Shown: positions 1 to 8,645 of the stretch, in pieces
How the letters are laid out: each line of letters starts with the position of its first letter
Position numbering within the stretch: position 1 is the first letter of the stretch
Assembly: GCF_016019935.1 (NCBI RefSeq)
Contig: NZ_JAECMT010000005.1
Coordinates: forward strand, 62,006-126,005
DNA length: 64,000 nt
Direction of reading: 5' to 3'
From: Paenibacillus sp. GSMTC-2017
GTDB lineage: Bacteria; Bacillota; Bacilli; Paenibacillales; Paenibacillaceae
Notes under the pieces: generated by a model
What the model saw: the letters and a program-made list of their open reading frames with translations, nothing else
Told to the model about the DNA's origin: nothing
The model's database searches: none
Translations under genes and position numbers: made by a program

Positions 1-34
1 ATAGATTAGTACCATGAGTAAGCGCTAATTCACA

Positions 35-58
35 CCCCCAGTTTAGAGAAATTGGGGG
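35..58 (-). terminator. strong hairpin downstream of arsB
   Basis: Positions 35-44 pair with 49-58 (CCCCCAGTTT with AAATTGGGGG, one G-T wobble) around an AGAG loop. It lies 27 bases past the arsB stop codon on the minus strand. There is no clear U-run, so terminator or 3' end stabiliser is inferred from position. Confidence 0.45.
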
Positions 59-84
59 CGCTGTCTCATCAATGATAAGTTGAG

Positions 85-1377
85 TTAATGAATAAGCAAT
101 AACCAAATATAAAGCCCGAGCAACGTAATAAACAGAACAGGCAACGTTAAAACGATACCAACCTTAAAGTAGTAACCCCATGTAATACGGACACCTTTTT
201 TAGCTAAAATATGTAACCATAGCAAAGTAGCTAAAGATCCGATAGGTGTTATCTTCGGCCCAAGATCTGAGCCTATTACGTTAGCGTATATGAGCGCTTC
301 TTTGAGCGCACCTTGAGCAGAGACACCGTCGATAGCAAGTGCGCCGATCAAAACGGTTGGCAAGTTGTTCATAAAGGATGACAAAATAGCAGCGATAAAG
401 CCCGTACACATCGTAGCAACAAACAGTCCTTGATCGACTGCCCACTGCAATACGAGCCCGAGTTGATCGGTTAATCCAACATTGCGTAAACCATATACGA
501 CAACATACATGCCGATAGAGAAAATAACGATAGACCAAGGTGCGTTTACGATAATTTCACGAGGTTTAATGGCTGGACTTCTACGAGACGCGATAAGCAT
601 TGTGATCGCTGCAACGCCAATAATAAACGATAATGGAATTGCAATTGTTTCGCTAAATAGATAAGCGATTAGTAGGGCAGCTAATACATACCAAGACAGC
701 TTGAACAACCGCTCATCCTTAATGGCTTCACGCGGTTTTTTAAGCTGCGTTATGTCATAGTTTTGTGGTATGCTTTTGCGAAAAACAATGTAGAGAACAA
801 GTAAGCTTGAGCCAATTGCGAATAAATTAGGTACGAACATACGACTAGCATATTCGGCAAAACCGATATGAAAGAAATCCGCGGAAACGATGTTTACTAG
901 ATTGCTTATAATAAAAGGTAGTGAAGCAGTGTCAGATATGAAGCCGCTTGCCATCAAAAAGGGCAATATCATCCTTTCATCGAACTTTAAAGCTCTGACC
1001 ATTGCTAATACGATTGGTGTCAAAATTAATGCAGCACCATCATTTGCGAAAAAGGCGGACACCGCTGCCCCTAATAGAACGACATAGATGAACATGCGTT
1101 TGCCGTCACCTTTTGCAAATCGTGCCATATGTAGTGCTGACCATTCGAAAAATCCGATCTCGTCGAGAACTAATGAAATGATCATAATGGCTACTAGTGC
1201 TAGCGTAGCATTCCAGACGATGGCAGTAACATCCCACACATCTTGTAAGGTGACTACTCCTAAAAGCAGTGCTAATACAGCACCGCCAGTTGCAGAATAA
1301 CCGATATTCAAACCTCTGGGCTGCCAAATTACAAATACGATTGTTACGATAAATAATAAACACGCTAATATTAGCAT
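85..1377 (-). CDS. arsB: ArsB-type arsenite efflux permease
   Basis: A 430-residue polytopic membrane protein of the ArsB/ion-transporter superfamily, which extrudes arsenite and antimonite across the cytoplasmic membrane. About ten to twelve hydrophobic segments cover the full length. Family-typical stretches are visible: [13 protein letters not shown] near residue 110, FMNNLPTVL near 340 and [14 protein letters not shown] near 380. Length fits ArsB (about 430). No arsR repressor or arsC reductase lies beside it within the window, so it is a stand-alone pump here, and its inducer cannot be read from the sequence. Close relatives in the NhaD/citrate branch are possible, but the [14 protein letters not shown] stretch favours ArsB. 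The start ATG at 1377 faces an AT-rich spacer. Confidence 0.85.
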   Translation of the reverse strand: MLILACLLFIVTIVFVIWQPRGLNIGYSATGGAVLALLLGVVTLQDVWDVTAIVWNATLALVAIMIISLVLDEIGFFEWSALHMARFAKGDGKRMFIYVVLLGAAVSAFFANDGAALILTPIVLAMVRALKFDERMILPFLMASGFISDTASLPFIISNLVNIVSADFFHIGFAEYASRMFVPNLFAIGSSLLVLYIVFRKSIPQNYDITQLKKPREAIKDERLFKLSWYVLAALLIAYLFSETIAIPLSFIIGVAAITMLIASRRSPAIKPREIIVNAPWSIVIFSIGMYVVVYGLRNVGLTDQLGLVLQWAVDQGLFVATMCTGFIAAILSSFMNNLPTVLIGALAIDGVSAQGALKEALIYANVIGSDLGPKITPIGSLATLLWLHILAKKGVRITWGYYFKVGIVLTLPVLFITLLGLYIWLLLIH

Positions 1378-1516
1378 CGATGATGCCCCCTATATATCTA
1401 TAGAATTAATTATATTAATAATTATTTAATTAAGGCAATAATGAAATTACGTATATATCAAGCGTTTAAAGAAACAATAATAGTGTGAGAATAGCTTAGG
1501 GAAAGGAGCACAATCG

Positions 1517-1690
1517 ATGGACTTTACACTTGGCGCAGAAGAGGTTGTTCGCCGCATTAAACAACTGCAATCGAGTGGAAGCTCGATTAGCAAAAAGCAA
1601 GTGAAGCAGAACGATCCAGAGCTAATGCGGAATGCGCTTTTTTATTTTCCTAGCTGGGAGCATGCTATAAAAAACGCGGATCAGATTTAA
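1517..1690 (+). CDS. 57-aa HNH-associated-repeat-like protein
   Basis: A short ORF with a textbook ribosome binding site (AAAGGAG at 1502-1508) eight bases before its ATG and a terminator 36 bases after its stop. The product has a pattern EEVVRRIKQLQSSG, then YFPSWEHAIKNA. This resembles the roughly 50-residue repeat often found beside HNH or homing endonucleases (helix, Gly turn, then F-x-SW-x-x-A-x-x-A). Such repeats are thought to bind DNA. Here it is a single free-standing unit with no nuclease domain. The family link is pattern recognition by eye; the coding call rests on RBS, terminator and codon-like reading. It is monocistronic, between arsB (divergent) and the VOC gene. Confidence 0.65.
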   Translation: MDFTLGAEEVVRRIKQLQSSGSSISKKQVKQNDPELMRNALFYFPSWEHAIKNADQI

Positions 1691-1726
1691 ATCGTCCGAT
1701 ACATAAAAATGTTTGATTAAATTAAC

Positions 1727-1770
1727 CATGTTCAGCAGAGCTTATAAGACATGCTGAGCATGTTTTTTTT
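1727..1770 (+). terminator. intrinsic terminator after the 57-aa gene
   Basis: CATGTTCAGCA pairs with TGCTGAGCATG (one G-U) and is followed directly by eight T residues. Confidence 0.85.
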
Positions 1771-1883
1771 CGTTAATTAGTGATGCAAAGTCATAAAGAG
1801 CAATCGATAAGAAACGATACATCATTAAAACTGCTAGAATAGAGACAAGCATACCAAATCATTGGATGGAAGGAAGATGGTAC

Positions 1884-2282
1884 ATGGCAACACTTAAACC
1901 TTTTATATTTTCAGAAAATGCGAGAGAACAAGCGGATTTCTACATTGGAGCACTCGGAGGAAAGATCAATTCCGTCATGACGTATGGTGATTCTCCTGAG
2001 GCAAACGATGCCGTCAAAGACAAAGTTATGCATATGTGCTTCGATGCAGGTGAAGTAACCTTCTTTATGGCAGATGCATTTGAACCTATAACACGTGGGG
2101 ATGGTTTTAGTTTAAATCTTGAATATGTATCTGGATCGGAAGGCCGCAAAGCATTTGATAATCTTGCTATAGGTGGGCAAGTGAAACAGCCGCTTGAACC
2201 GGTGTTTTGGGGTGGCATGTATGGGGAAATAGCGGATAAATACGGTGTTTTATGGATGATTACTTGTGGTGAAGAAGGTTAG
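1884..2282 (+). CDS. VOC (glyoxalase/PhnB-like) family protein
   Basis: A 132-residue member of the vicinal oxygen chelate fold. The N-terminus TLKPFIFSENAREQADFY matches the first beta-alpha unit of PhnB/YdhR-like VOC proteins (F-x-x-A-x-x-F-Y). A second half with FSLNLEYVSG and a C-terminal GVLWMITC strand are visible. In this branch, proteins of this size form dimers, and most have no proven substrate. The first upstream in-frame ATG (1866) has no ribosome binding site, whereas AAGGAAG at 1870-1876 sits seven bases before ATG 1884, so I chose 1884. Metal ligands are not obvious, so the enzymatic activity is unknown. It is monocistronic. Confidence 0.8.
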   Translation: MATLKPFIFSENAREQADFYIGALGGKINSVMTYGDSPEANDAVKDKVMHMCFDAGEVTFFMADAFEPITRGDGFSLNLEYVSGSEGRKAFDNLAIGGQVKQPLEPVFWGGMYGEIADKYGVLWMITCGEEG

Positions 2283-2389
2283 TCGAAACTAGATCGAATT
2301 TTATTATAATCGAATATTACCTACTGAAGAACAAGCGATTGTGATAGCGTATAGTCATTATTTAATAGTTACGAAGGGTATGATTAACA

Positions 2390-3196
2390 ATGACTATGAA
2401 CCTATCACAATTACCTTTAACAATAACAACGATTAAACAGATATTACAGGATATCGGTGTAGAGAAAGGAATGACATTACTCGTTCATACTTCACTTAAG
2501 TCAATGAATCGGTGGATTGTCGGCGGTGATTCTGCCGTTGTATTAGCACTTGAGGAAGCGATAGGCTCTGAAGGAACGTTAGTGATGCCGACGCATACAC
2601 CAAATTTAACAGATCCAACTACTTGGTCCCGTCCACCTGTGCCGGAAGAGTGGTGGAATATCATTAAATCTGAGATGCCTCCATTCGATAAAGATTTAAC
2701 ACCGTCAACCTCAATGGGAGCGGTAGCGGAATGCTTCCGTAAGCAAGCTGGTACTCTTCGCAGCGATCATCCGCAAGTATCTTTTGTAGCTAGAGGTATA
2801 AATGCTGAATGTATTACGCAAGAGCACTCGCTTCATTATGGACTAGGCGAGCAATCTCCGATTGCACGCCTATATGATAAAGATGGTTACGTGCTGCTGC
2901 TCGGCGTTAGTTACGAAAATAACACTTCGCTTCACCTTTCGGAGTATAGAGCCAATTATGCATCGAAGGTACAAATGAAACAAGGTGCGCCGTGTTTTGT
3001 AGATGGTACTAGAGAATGGGCTGTTTTTGATGATATAGAGTTTGATTCAGATGACTTTGACACAATAGGCCAAGCTTTTGAATTGGAGACTAAGGCAGTA
3101 CAGATCGGGAAAATTGGAGACGCAACAGTTCGTCTTATGCGCCAAAGAGATTTAGTGGATTTTGGTGTGAAGTGGATGGAGAGTAATCGGAAGTAG
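2390..3196 (+). CDS. aminoglycoside N(3)-acetyltransferase family protein
   Basis: A 268-residue protein of the AAC(3) family (YokD-like in Bacilli), which transfers acetyl from acetyl-CoA to the 3-amino group of 2-deoxystreptamine aminoglycosides or to unknown substrates. Family signatures are the N-terminal LLVHTSLKSM, then TLVMPTHTPN, TPSTSMGAVAE, RSDHPQVSFVARG, HYGLGEQSPIARLY and LLLGVSYENNTSLHLSE. The last carries the conserved N-x-T-x-x-H-x-x-E residues. Length is normal for the family (about 265-280). Chromosomal members in soil Bacillales are often cryptic, so resistance should not be assumed. It is monocistronic and ends at a terminator shared with the convergent bactofilin gene. An alternative ATG lies two codons downstream. 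Confidence 0.85.
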   Translation: MTMNLSQLPLTITTIKQILQDIGVEKGMTLLVHTSLKSMNRWIVGGDSAVVLALEEAIGSEGTLVMPTHTPNLTDPTTWSRPPVPEEWWNIIKSEMPPFDKDLTPSTSMGAVAECFRKQAGTLRSDHPQVSFVARGINAECITQEHSLHYGLGEQSPIARLYDKDGYVLLLGVSYENNTSLHLSEYRANYASKVQMKQGAPCFVDGTREWAVFDDIEFDSDDFDTIGQAFELETKAVQIGKIGDATVRLMRQRDLVDFGVKWMESNRK

Positions 3197-3219
3197 CTTT
3201 TTCTACCAAAGTTAACAAA

Positions 3220-3275
3220 GAACCAAACGCAACTAGCGACATTCGCTGCTTGTGTTTGGTTCCTTTCGTTTTTCG
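3220..3275. terminator. terminator between convergent genes
   Basis: GAACCAAACGCAA pairs with TTGTGTTTGGTTC (one wobble), followed by CTTTCGTTTTT on the plus strand. It lies between the AAC(3) stop and the bactofilin stop and may serve both, more clearly the plus strand. Confidence 0.75.
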
Positions 3276-3289
3276 TATAAAAAAATGAA

Positions 3290-3694
3290 TTAAGAAGTGG
3301 CCTTAAGTTCCTTTTGCGCTTGTGAAGAAGGAGTTGTATTACTTGCTGTCATCTTACTGCTGCCATTAAAGATGCCGCCTGGTTCAATAATGAGAGATTG
3401 TGCGGTTAAGTTGCCGTTTAATATGCCAGAAGAACAAATCGTTAATTTACCTGTTACCCGGGCGTCTCCATTTAAGTTTCCAGCTAACACAAGGTCTCTC
3501 GCCGTAATATTTGAGTTTGCGCATCCCTTTTCACCAATAACGATATCACCACTCGAAATAATGTCACCGATGACTTTTCCCTCAATGCGAATGCTCGCTT
3601 CGGATTTAATTTTCCCCTCAAATACTGTTCCCTCTCCAATCAATGTGTCGGTAGAGTCAGGATTGATTTTGCTGCCGTTTTTATTTTTGAACAT
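3290..3694 (-). CDS. bactofilin-type polymer-forming protein
   Basis: About 134 residues: a short basic N-terminus, then the repetitive right-handed beta-helix core of bactofilins (DUF583). Repeats run as TLIGEGTVFEGKIKSEASIRIEGKVIG and onwards, with a Gly/Asp at each turn, to about residue 115. A Ser/Thr-rich tail follows. Bactofilins assemble into nucleotide-free filaments that position cell-wall enzymes or flagellar parts. The reading frame opens with GTG at 3700, but AGAGAGG is only four bases from it and ten from ATG 3694, so 3694 is preferred. It follows the M23 peptidase gene almost without a gap, a pairing seen in other bacteria where bactofilin and LytM-type peptidase act together on cell shape. 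Confidence 0.88.
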   Translation of the reverse strand: MFKNKNGSKINPDSTDTLIGEGTVFEGKIKSEASIRIEGKVIGDIISSGDIVIGEKGCANSNITARDLVLAGNLNGDARVTGKLTICSSGILNGNLTAQSLIIEPGGIFNGSSKMTASNTTPSSQAQKELKATS

Positions 3695-3696
3695 GG

Positions 3697-4674
3697 TCAC
3701 TTGTCCTCTCTGTCTTCTTTGATATATGGTCTCGGATCAACCTGTGTACCATTAACGATCACCTCATAATGCAAATGAGGACCTGTACTGCGGCCTGTGT
3801 TGCCAAGTTCGCCAATGAGCTGTCCCTTTGTTACTTTATCACCGACTTCTACAAGTCGTTTATTGAGATGGAGATAGCGAGTTTCAATGCCACGGCCATG
3901 ATCGATGATGATGTTGTTACCTTGAGGATAAGTATTCTCCGACAATGTAATGACCCCATTTGCTGAAGCATAAATAGGGTCTCCCCGATCGCCGCCTAGA
4001 TCAAGTCCTGAATGCAGCGACGAACGTCCAGAGAAAGGGTCCCTGCGCACCCCGAATGTAGATGTAATCTTTCTTGAGTCTGCGGGCCATATCGTTGGTG
4101 TTATTTCCAATATGTATTGATACTTCTTAATTCCTTTGATCGTTGCTTCCAAACTAGGCTTCATATCATCCATAGCAAGCGACATAGTAGTGAGGTTTTG
4201 CAGCGTATGGTCTGCCTTGGCATTAGTAGTGGAGCTTAGTAAAGGGATTTCTTCACCGCCTGTCCCACCTTTGTCAGTTGGACTGCTAGATGAAATGCGA
4301 ACTGTTGAATCTTCTATACCTGCTATTTCTTTTAATTGCAACTCAAGTTCAGAAATATCAGTCAATTTACTCCGTACTTGTTCCGCTTGTACAGAGACGG
4401 CGAATAAATCTGCTTCTAATGTGCCAATTATCTCATCTCGTTCAGTAAGCAGTAGCTCATAATTTTCCTCAGAAGATGCAAGTTGATTGCTGAGATCTTT
4501 GAGATGGGCAACTTTTCCCGAAAATAAATAAATAAAAAGGATGGAACAGATCGTAAGTAATATGATCGTAATCGGAATAAGAGTTAAGATGAGTCCAGTT
4601 ACGCGATAACGCTGGACTGTTTGATTCGCATCCGGGATAACGACGAATGTGAATCGTTTAGACATCCACTTCAT
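3697..4674 (-). CDS. membrane-anchored M23 (LytM-type) peptidase
   Basis: A 325-residue protein: short cytoplasmic N-terminus, one membrane segment at about 25-51, a coiled-coil linker at about 55-120, then an extracellular peptidase M23 domain at about 205-315. The zinc ligands are present: H221 and D225 in LHSGLDLGG, and H300/H302 in GPHLHYEV. It should therefore be an active endopeptidase cutting peptidoglycan cross-bridges. The ATG at 4674 is preceded by AGGAGG at six bases. It is the first gene of a two-gene unit with the bactofilin (the coding regions are adjacent), suggesting the filament positions this hydrolase. Confidence 0.9.
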   Translation of the reverse strand: MKWMSKRFTFVVIPDANQTVQRYRVTGLILTLIPITIILLTICSILFIYLFSGKVAHLKDLSNQLASSEENYELLLTERDEIIGTLEADLFAVSVQAEQVRSKLTDISELELQLKEIAGIEDSTVRISSSSPTDKGGTGGEEIPLLSSTTNAKADHTLQNLTTMSLAMDDMKPSLEATIKGIKKYQYILEITPTIWPADSRKITSTFGVRRDPFSGRSSLHSGLDLGGDRGDPIYASANGVITLSENTYPQGNNIIIDHGRGIETRYLHLNKRLVEVGDKVTKGQLIGELGNTGRSTGPHLHYEVIVNGTQVDPRPYIKEDREDK

Positions 4675-4907
4675 AACACGCCTCCTAAAACCTCAGTTAC
4701 ATTTTCAACCACTTATTATTCGACATCTCTCCCCTAAATTCCTTTTTTTCGAGTAAATGTGAAATTATCACATAAAAATAGATGGTGATTGTCGCTAAAA
4801 GTCATATACGCAACAATTGAATTTACCCCGTGGCTTTCAAGTGTTAATCTATTGAAATAAGAAACACATCGTTGTTTAGGTATAGTCGAAACGGAGGAGC
4901 TTATGGA

Positions 4908-5735
4908 ATGATCAAATGGGATGGTCACACACACACGCGCTTTTGCTATCATGGAAATGATGCTATACAAGAACTGTATTTAGATCGTGCAATTGAGCTA
5001 GGTTTTGAAAGGTATACGATGAGTGAACATCCGCCTGTGCCCCTTCAATGGATTGATGATAAGAAGCTTTGGGACGAGCTTGCTATGCCTGCTGAGGAAC
5101 TTCCCGACTATATGGCATATGCAAAAGAGATGAAGCGTCGTTATGAGGGGAAGATTGAAGTCACAGTTGGCCTCGAGCTCGATTATTTGCCTGGACAACT
5201 CGACTTTACAGAACGAATTGTAGATAAGTGGCATAAAGATTTGGAGGATGTCGTGTATTCGGTACATTATTTACCGGGAGTTGGCGGAAACCGTTGCATG
5301 GACTACACGGCTGATGATTTTAAATTAAATATACTACCGTATTATGGCACGATGGAAAATGTCGTTAATGAATATTACGACCGTGTTGAAGCAGCGATCG
5401 AATGGACAGCGCAATTGCCAATGCGGAAACGAATTGGTCATATTAATTTGATTGAGAAATTTCAATCGGAGTTGCCGCCTATTGATGAAACATTGATTAA
5501 GCGGAGACTTGAAGGAGTATTGCCTCTGTTAGTTAAGTCTAATGTCGGTATTGATGTTAATATAGCTGGACTTCGCGTTCCGACTTGCGGGAAACCGTAT
5601 GTACCAGAGTGGTTTATTACAGAATGCAGAAAGCTAGAAATTCCATGTGTGTACGGTTCGGATTCGCACAAGCCAGATCAAGTTGGCTTGGGCTGGGATT
5701 GGTATAGTGAGCAGATGCGACGTCCTCTTCTATAG
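4908..5735 (+). CDS. hisJ: histidinol-phosphatase, PHP family
   Basis: A 275-residue PHP-domain phosphoesterase like Bacillus HisJ, which releases phosphate from L-histidinol phosphate in histidine biosynthesis. The diagnostic N-terminal metal motif DGHTHTRFCYHG is intact. Further PHP positions are MSEHPP, LELDYLPG, SVHYLPG, RIGHINLIEKF and the terminal GSDSHKPDQVG. Length matches HisJ (about 268). An upstream in-frame ATG at 4872 would add twelve residues, but GGAGGAG at 4893-4899 sits eight bases before ATG 4908. It is separated from other his genes, as is usual for this family. The GNAT gene follows at 49 bases and may be cotranscribed. Confidence 0.88.
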   Translation: MIKWDGHTHTRFCYHGNDAIQELYLDRAIELGFERYTMSEHPPVPLQWIDDKKLWDELAMPAEELPDYMAYAKEMKRRYEGKIEVTVGLELDYLPGQLDFTERIVDKWHKDLEDVVYSVHYLPGVGGNRCMDYTADDFKLNILPYYGTMENVVNEYYDRVEAAIEWTAQLPMRKRIGHINLIEKFQSELPPIDETLIKRRLEGVLPLLVKSNVGIDVNIAGLRVPTCGKPYVPEWFITECRKLEIPCVYGSDSHKPDQVGLGWDWYSEQMRRPLL

Positions 5736-5784
5736 AAGGATTGAGTATAGACAAACGAATTTTTTGCAGAAGGAAGGGCCTAAG

Positions 5785-6285
5785 GTGGAGAAACTAGAGA
5801 GACAAGAGCGCAATGTTAACAATGAAAGAGTAATTATAGAAAAAGTAGCGACTGATAATCGAGATCTAGCAAAGTTAGTTGTAGAGTTAGATCAGTATCT
5901 GCAAGGATTATACCCTCTGGAAGCTATATTCGGAGTAGACTTTAATGATCCAAAGACAAAGGAGATGACTTTTGTTGTCGCCTATTTAGGTGAGGTACCT
6001 GTCGGTTGCGGCGGTATTCGGCGTCTTGACACAGAGACGGTAGAATTGAAGCGTTTTTTTGTAAAACCTGAGATTAGACGGCAAGGTGTTGCCAAAAAGG
6101 TGCTGGCGTATTTGGAACAGCAAGCAGCTGAACTTGGTTGCACAGTGATGCGCCTTGAGACAGGTGAGCTGCAAGAGGAGTCGGTTCTATTTTATAAGAA
6201 ACTAGGCTTTTATGAAATTGATCGATTCGGTGAATACATAGATTGTGAAGAGAGCTACTGTATGGAGAAACGTATTGCGGAGTAA
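5785..6285 (+). CDS. GNAT family N-acetyltransferase
   Basis: A 166-residue GNAT. The acetyl-CoA binding motif A is visible as FFVKPEIRRQGVAKKVLAYL (R-x-x-G-V-A). Motif B is FYKKLGFYEIDRFGEY near the C-terminus, and VPVGCGGIRRL forms the preceding strand. The substrate cannot be told. The frame is open far upstream into hisJ, but AAGGAAGG at 5770-5777 precedes GTG 5785 by seven bases, which fixes the start. It is probably transcribed with hisJ and ends at a good terminator. Confidence 0.87.
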   Translation: MEKLERQERNVNNERVIIEKVATDNRDLAKLVVELDQYLQGLYPLEAIFGVDFNDPKTKEMTFVVAYLGEVPVGCGGIRRLDTETVELKRFFVKPEIRRQGVAKKVLAYLEQQAAELGCTVMRLETGELQEESVLFYKKLGFYEIDRFGEYIDCEESYCMEKRIAE

Positions 6286-6344
6286 TTACATTTTGGTATG
6301 TAACGTGGCTCGAAATAAAAAAATATTATGGAATATCATCCTAA

Positions 6345-6373
6345 GGATCAGTTCATAACTGATTCTTTTTTTG
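6345..6373 (+). terminator. intrinsic terminator after GNAT
   Basis: GGATCAGTT and AACTGATTC pair (one wobble) around a three-base loop, followed by seven T residues. Confidence 0.85.
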
Positions 6374-6379
6374 TGTTGT

Positions 6380-6858
6380 AATACTTTCGCCATGTTCGCA
6401 TTTGGTATGTTCTGGCATGATGAGAACAGGTTAATCGTTAGTAGCAGCGCTCTAAGGCGCGAATTTCAATGGTTCCGCAGTGCCGAGCGAAGTAGGCATC
6501 GGTATTCTGGGCGACTGCACAATATTAATCTACCAATGTAGTTACACTTAATCGAGCAACAAATCAGAACTGGATCTTCGGAGGAACTGTCAGGTATAAA
6601 GATACACCGTTTAAGCAAGATGGCGGAAAGTAACTTGGCCACACCTGTCGGACTTTGTAATCGGAGGATACCGAAGAGAGGAACTATGCTGAGCAAAACT
6701 ATAAGAAGCACAAACTCGCTAATGATAGAAAGAGTATCTAAAGCTAGTTTGATGCCGAATAGTCTGCTAGCTATAACCGCCCTTCTTAATCCGATTCCGT
6801 ACTAGATGGGTGGACGATTCCTACCGTAAGATCAACCAAATGAAAATGAGGTGCAAGC
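6380..6858. other. long intergenic stretch, no recognised gene
   Basis: About 480 bases between the GNAT terminator and the slipin start. Short open frames exist on both strands (6466-6711 minus, 6620-6805 plus, 6391-6540 plus), but none has a ribosome binding site or a recognisable motif. I see no riboswitch or transposon end. It could be a decayed gene or hold an unrecognised RNA. Confidence 0.5.
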
Positions 6859-7983
6859 ATGAAAAAAATAATGACAACAGTAACTGTAAAATCGGATGAA
6901 CGAGGTTTGCTTTTTCATAAAGGTAGCTATAAAAAGGTATTACAACCGGGAACTTATCGGTTTGCCGCATGGTCTGGGCATTCTGTACTTATACAAGATA
7001 TAGCAAAACCTTTTACGGTACACGGCAAAGATACAAATCTGTTCCTTCATGACAATGAACTACTTCAAGAGCTAACGCTCGTTGATGTGCAAGATCATGA
7101 ATATGTACTTCACTATGAGGGAGGAAGATTCGTTTCGTTGTTGTTGCCAGGAAGCTATGCTTACTGGAATACGCTCAAGAAACATAGCTTTGTTCGTGTA
7201 GATGTGCGTAATCCCGAGCTGCCGAAGGAGTTGACGGCATCCATTCCTTCGAAGCTGGGAAGTTATTGTACTGTAACGGAAATCGCTAATCATGAGCGGG
7301 GTATGTTGTTTTTTAACAATACGTTTCAAAGGGAGCTTGGACCGGGTAAATATTATTTTTGGAAAGGTCCTGTAAGTGTTGTAGTAAAGACGGTTGATCT
7401 ACGCCAGCAACAGTTGGATATGACAGGTCAAGAAATAATGACGGAAGACAAAGTGACTCTTCGCCTTAACTTCGTCTGCCAATATCGGATGAAGGACCCT
7501 ATGAAATTTTTAGAGATTAGAGGGTTTGAGGATCAGATTTACATCATGCTTCAGCTTATATTACGAGAGTACGTCGGTACGATGAAGCTCGATGATCTGC
7601 TAAGGGTGAAACAGGAAATTGGAGCTTATGTACTCTCGAGACTAAATGAACGAAGTGAGAACTTTGGCTTGGAATTTCTGTCTGCTGGCGTAAAGGATAT
7701 TATTTTGCCTGGAGAAGTTAAAGACATTCTAAATACGGTTTTACTTGCGGAAAAGAAAGCACAAGCTAATCTCATCACTCGTCGGGAAGAAACGGCCTCA
7801 ACTCGTAGCTTGCTCAACACTGCAAAGTTAATGGAGGAGAACGGAACGTTGTATCGTCTCAAAGAGCTAGAGTTTCTAGAGAAGATTTGTGATAAGGTGG
7901 GCCATATTTCTCTCACTGGTGGCGGGAATTTGTTAGAGCAGCTGAATGCTTTGGTAGGTGTTAGAAATGGCGGAACGCAGTAA
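6859..7983 (+). CDS. slipin/SPFH-domain protein
   Basis: A 374-residue protein whose C-terminal half is an SPFH (stomatin/prohibitin/flotillin/HflK) domain at about 140-320. Typical elements are ANHERGMLFFNN, LGPGKYYFWKG, DMTGQEIMTEDKVTLRLNF, then the alpha-helical arm KDIILPGEVKDILNTVLLAEKKAQANLITRREET (only part needed to recognise it). The N-terminal half looks like a second, degenerate copy of the same opening (VKSDERGLLFHKGSYKKVLQPGTYRF). There is no membrane segment, unlike classic stomatins, so membrane binding would need a partner. Slipins organise membrane microdomains; bacterial members often pair with NfeD, which is absent here. It is monocistronic. Confidence 0.85.
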   Translation: MKKIMTTVTVKSDERGLLFHKGSYKKVLQPGTYRFAAWSGHSVLIQDIAKPFTVHGKDTNLFLHDNELLQELTLVDVQDHEYVLHYEGGRFVSLLLPGSYAYWNTLKKHSFVRVDVRNPELPKELTASIPSKLGSYCTVTEIANHERGMLFFNNTFQRELGPGKYYFWKGPVSVVVKTVDLRQQQLDMTGQEIMTEDKVTLRLNFVCQYRMKDPMKFLEIRGFEDQIYIMLQLILREYVGTMKLDDLLRVKQEIGAYVLSRLNERSENFGLEFLSAGVKDIILPGEVKDILNTVLLAEKKAQANLITRREETASTRSLLNTAKLMEENGTLYRLKELEFLEKICDKVGHISLTGGGNLLEQLNALVGVRNGGTQ

Positions 7984-7986
7984 AAA

Positions 7987-8031
7987 GGGGGGAGATTAAC
8001 TACTCGAAAGTGAGAGGTTGATCTCCTTTTT
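7987..8031 (+). terminator. intrinsic terminator after slipin
   Basis: GGGGAGATTAACTACTC pairs imperfectly with GAGAGGTTGATCTCC across a GAAAGT region, followed by TTTTTT. Confidence 0.75.
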
Positions 8032-8043
8032 TACTTGCATCAC

Positions 8044-8154
8044 TTATCGCTCAGCGTACCATTCTTCACGAAGAATACCCATTCGAATGGAATCAAAGTA
8101 CTCACCGTTATATGGCTGACACTTTCTCATTCTTGCTGCCTCAATTGGCCTACC
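8044..8154 (-). pseudogene. C-terminal remnant of a GNAT acetyltransferase
   Basis: The last 36 codons of an open frame read GRPIEAARMRKCQPYNG, then EYFDSIRMGILREEWYAER. This is the classic tail of RimJ/RimL-type acetyltransferases (G-x-x-x-EA-x-R, NGEYFDS, MGILREEW). Nothing upstream in this frame resembles the rest of the enzyme. The stop of DUF2500 falls at its very start in another frame. It therefore looks like a deletion joint that left only the 3' end of a GNAT gene. A very short functional peptide is unlikely. Confidence 0.6.
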
Positions 8155-8563
8155 CCGCACTCCGTTCAAATGCAACGATCCATTCACCTTTAGTTGCCGC
8201 ATAACCTGCGTCGCCTTCAACAACGAGACCGGAGAGGCCTTTAACATCTAAAAACTCTTGCCGTGATCCGTTATCGAACTCTAACGTAATGTAATAATAT
8301 GTTCGAGATGAGCTGGTCGTATGCCCAAAATTATTGTCGTTATTGCTATGCATCGTACTGCTATGCTGAACGTCCATCCGTTTCGCAACGATTCTAGCAT
8401 AAGAGCTTTGCTGTGGTGCTCTGGAATTACGGAAATGATTCATCACACTGTATCCAATAGCTCCAACGATGAATACAAACACAATTACGAATAGGATTGG
8501 AAATAGAGTTGCCATTAGATTAAAGCTTGTGTCGAATGAATCACTAGGCCCAAATGATCCCAT
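8150..8563 (-). CDS. DUF2500 membrane protein
   Basis: A 137-residue protein with one membrane segment at about 16-42 (LFPILFVIVFVFIVGAIGYSV). The soluble DUF2500 domain follows: ARIVAKRMDV, a variable loop with SSSRTYYYITLEFDNGSRQEFLDV, and GYAATKGEWIVAFERSAG at the end. That is the usual composition of the family, whose function is unknown. GTG at 8581 opens the frame, but GAGGGGG lies nine bases before ATG 8563, making that the likelier start. The gene ends exactly where the GNAT remnant begins, although its own domain appears complete. Confidence 0.8.
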   Translation of the reverse strand: MGSFGPSDSFDTSFNLMATLFPILFVIVFVFIVGAIGYSVMNHFRNSRAPQQSSYARIVAKRMDVQHSSTMHSNNDNNFGHTTSSSRTYYYITLEFDNGSRQEFLDVKGLSGLVVEGDAGYAATKGEWIVAFERSAG

Positions 8564-8645
8564 ATGAAAAGTCCCCCTCACAACAGTAATTGCCTCATTT
8601 TACCATATAGTTAGTTAAACGTCTCTTTGCGAGCAAGTGTTGCAC

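Noticed and set aside
2390-3196. Acquired antibiotic-resistance gene
   Set aside because: The AAC(3) family is common on Bacillales chromosomes; no mobile elements flank it and its composition matches its neighbours.
4734-4970. 78-residue minus-strand ORF before hisJ
   Set aside because: Antisense to the hisJ promoter and start, no RBS, no recognisable motif.
6466-6805. Two small ORFs, one on each strand, in the 6.4-6.85 kb gap
   Set aside because: Neither has an RBS or family-like sequence; the minus one needs a GTG start with no upstream signal.
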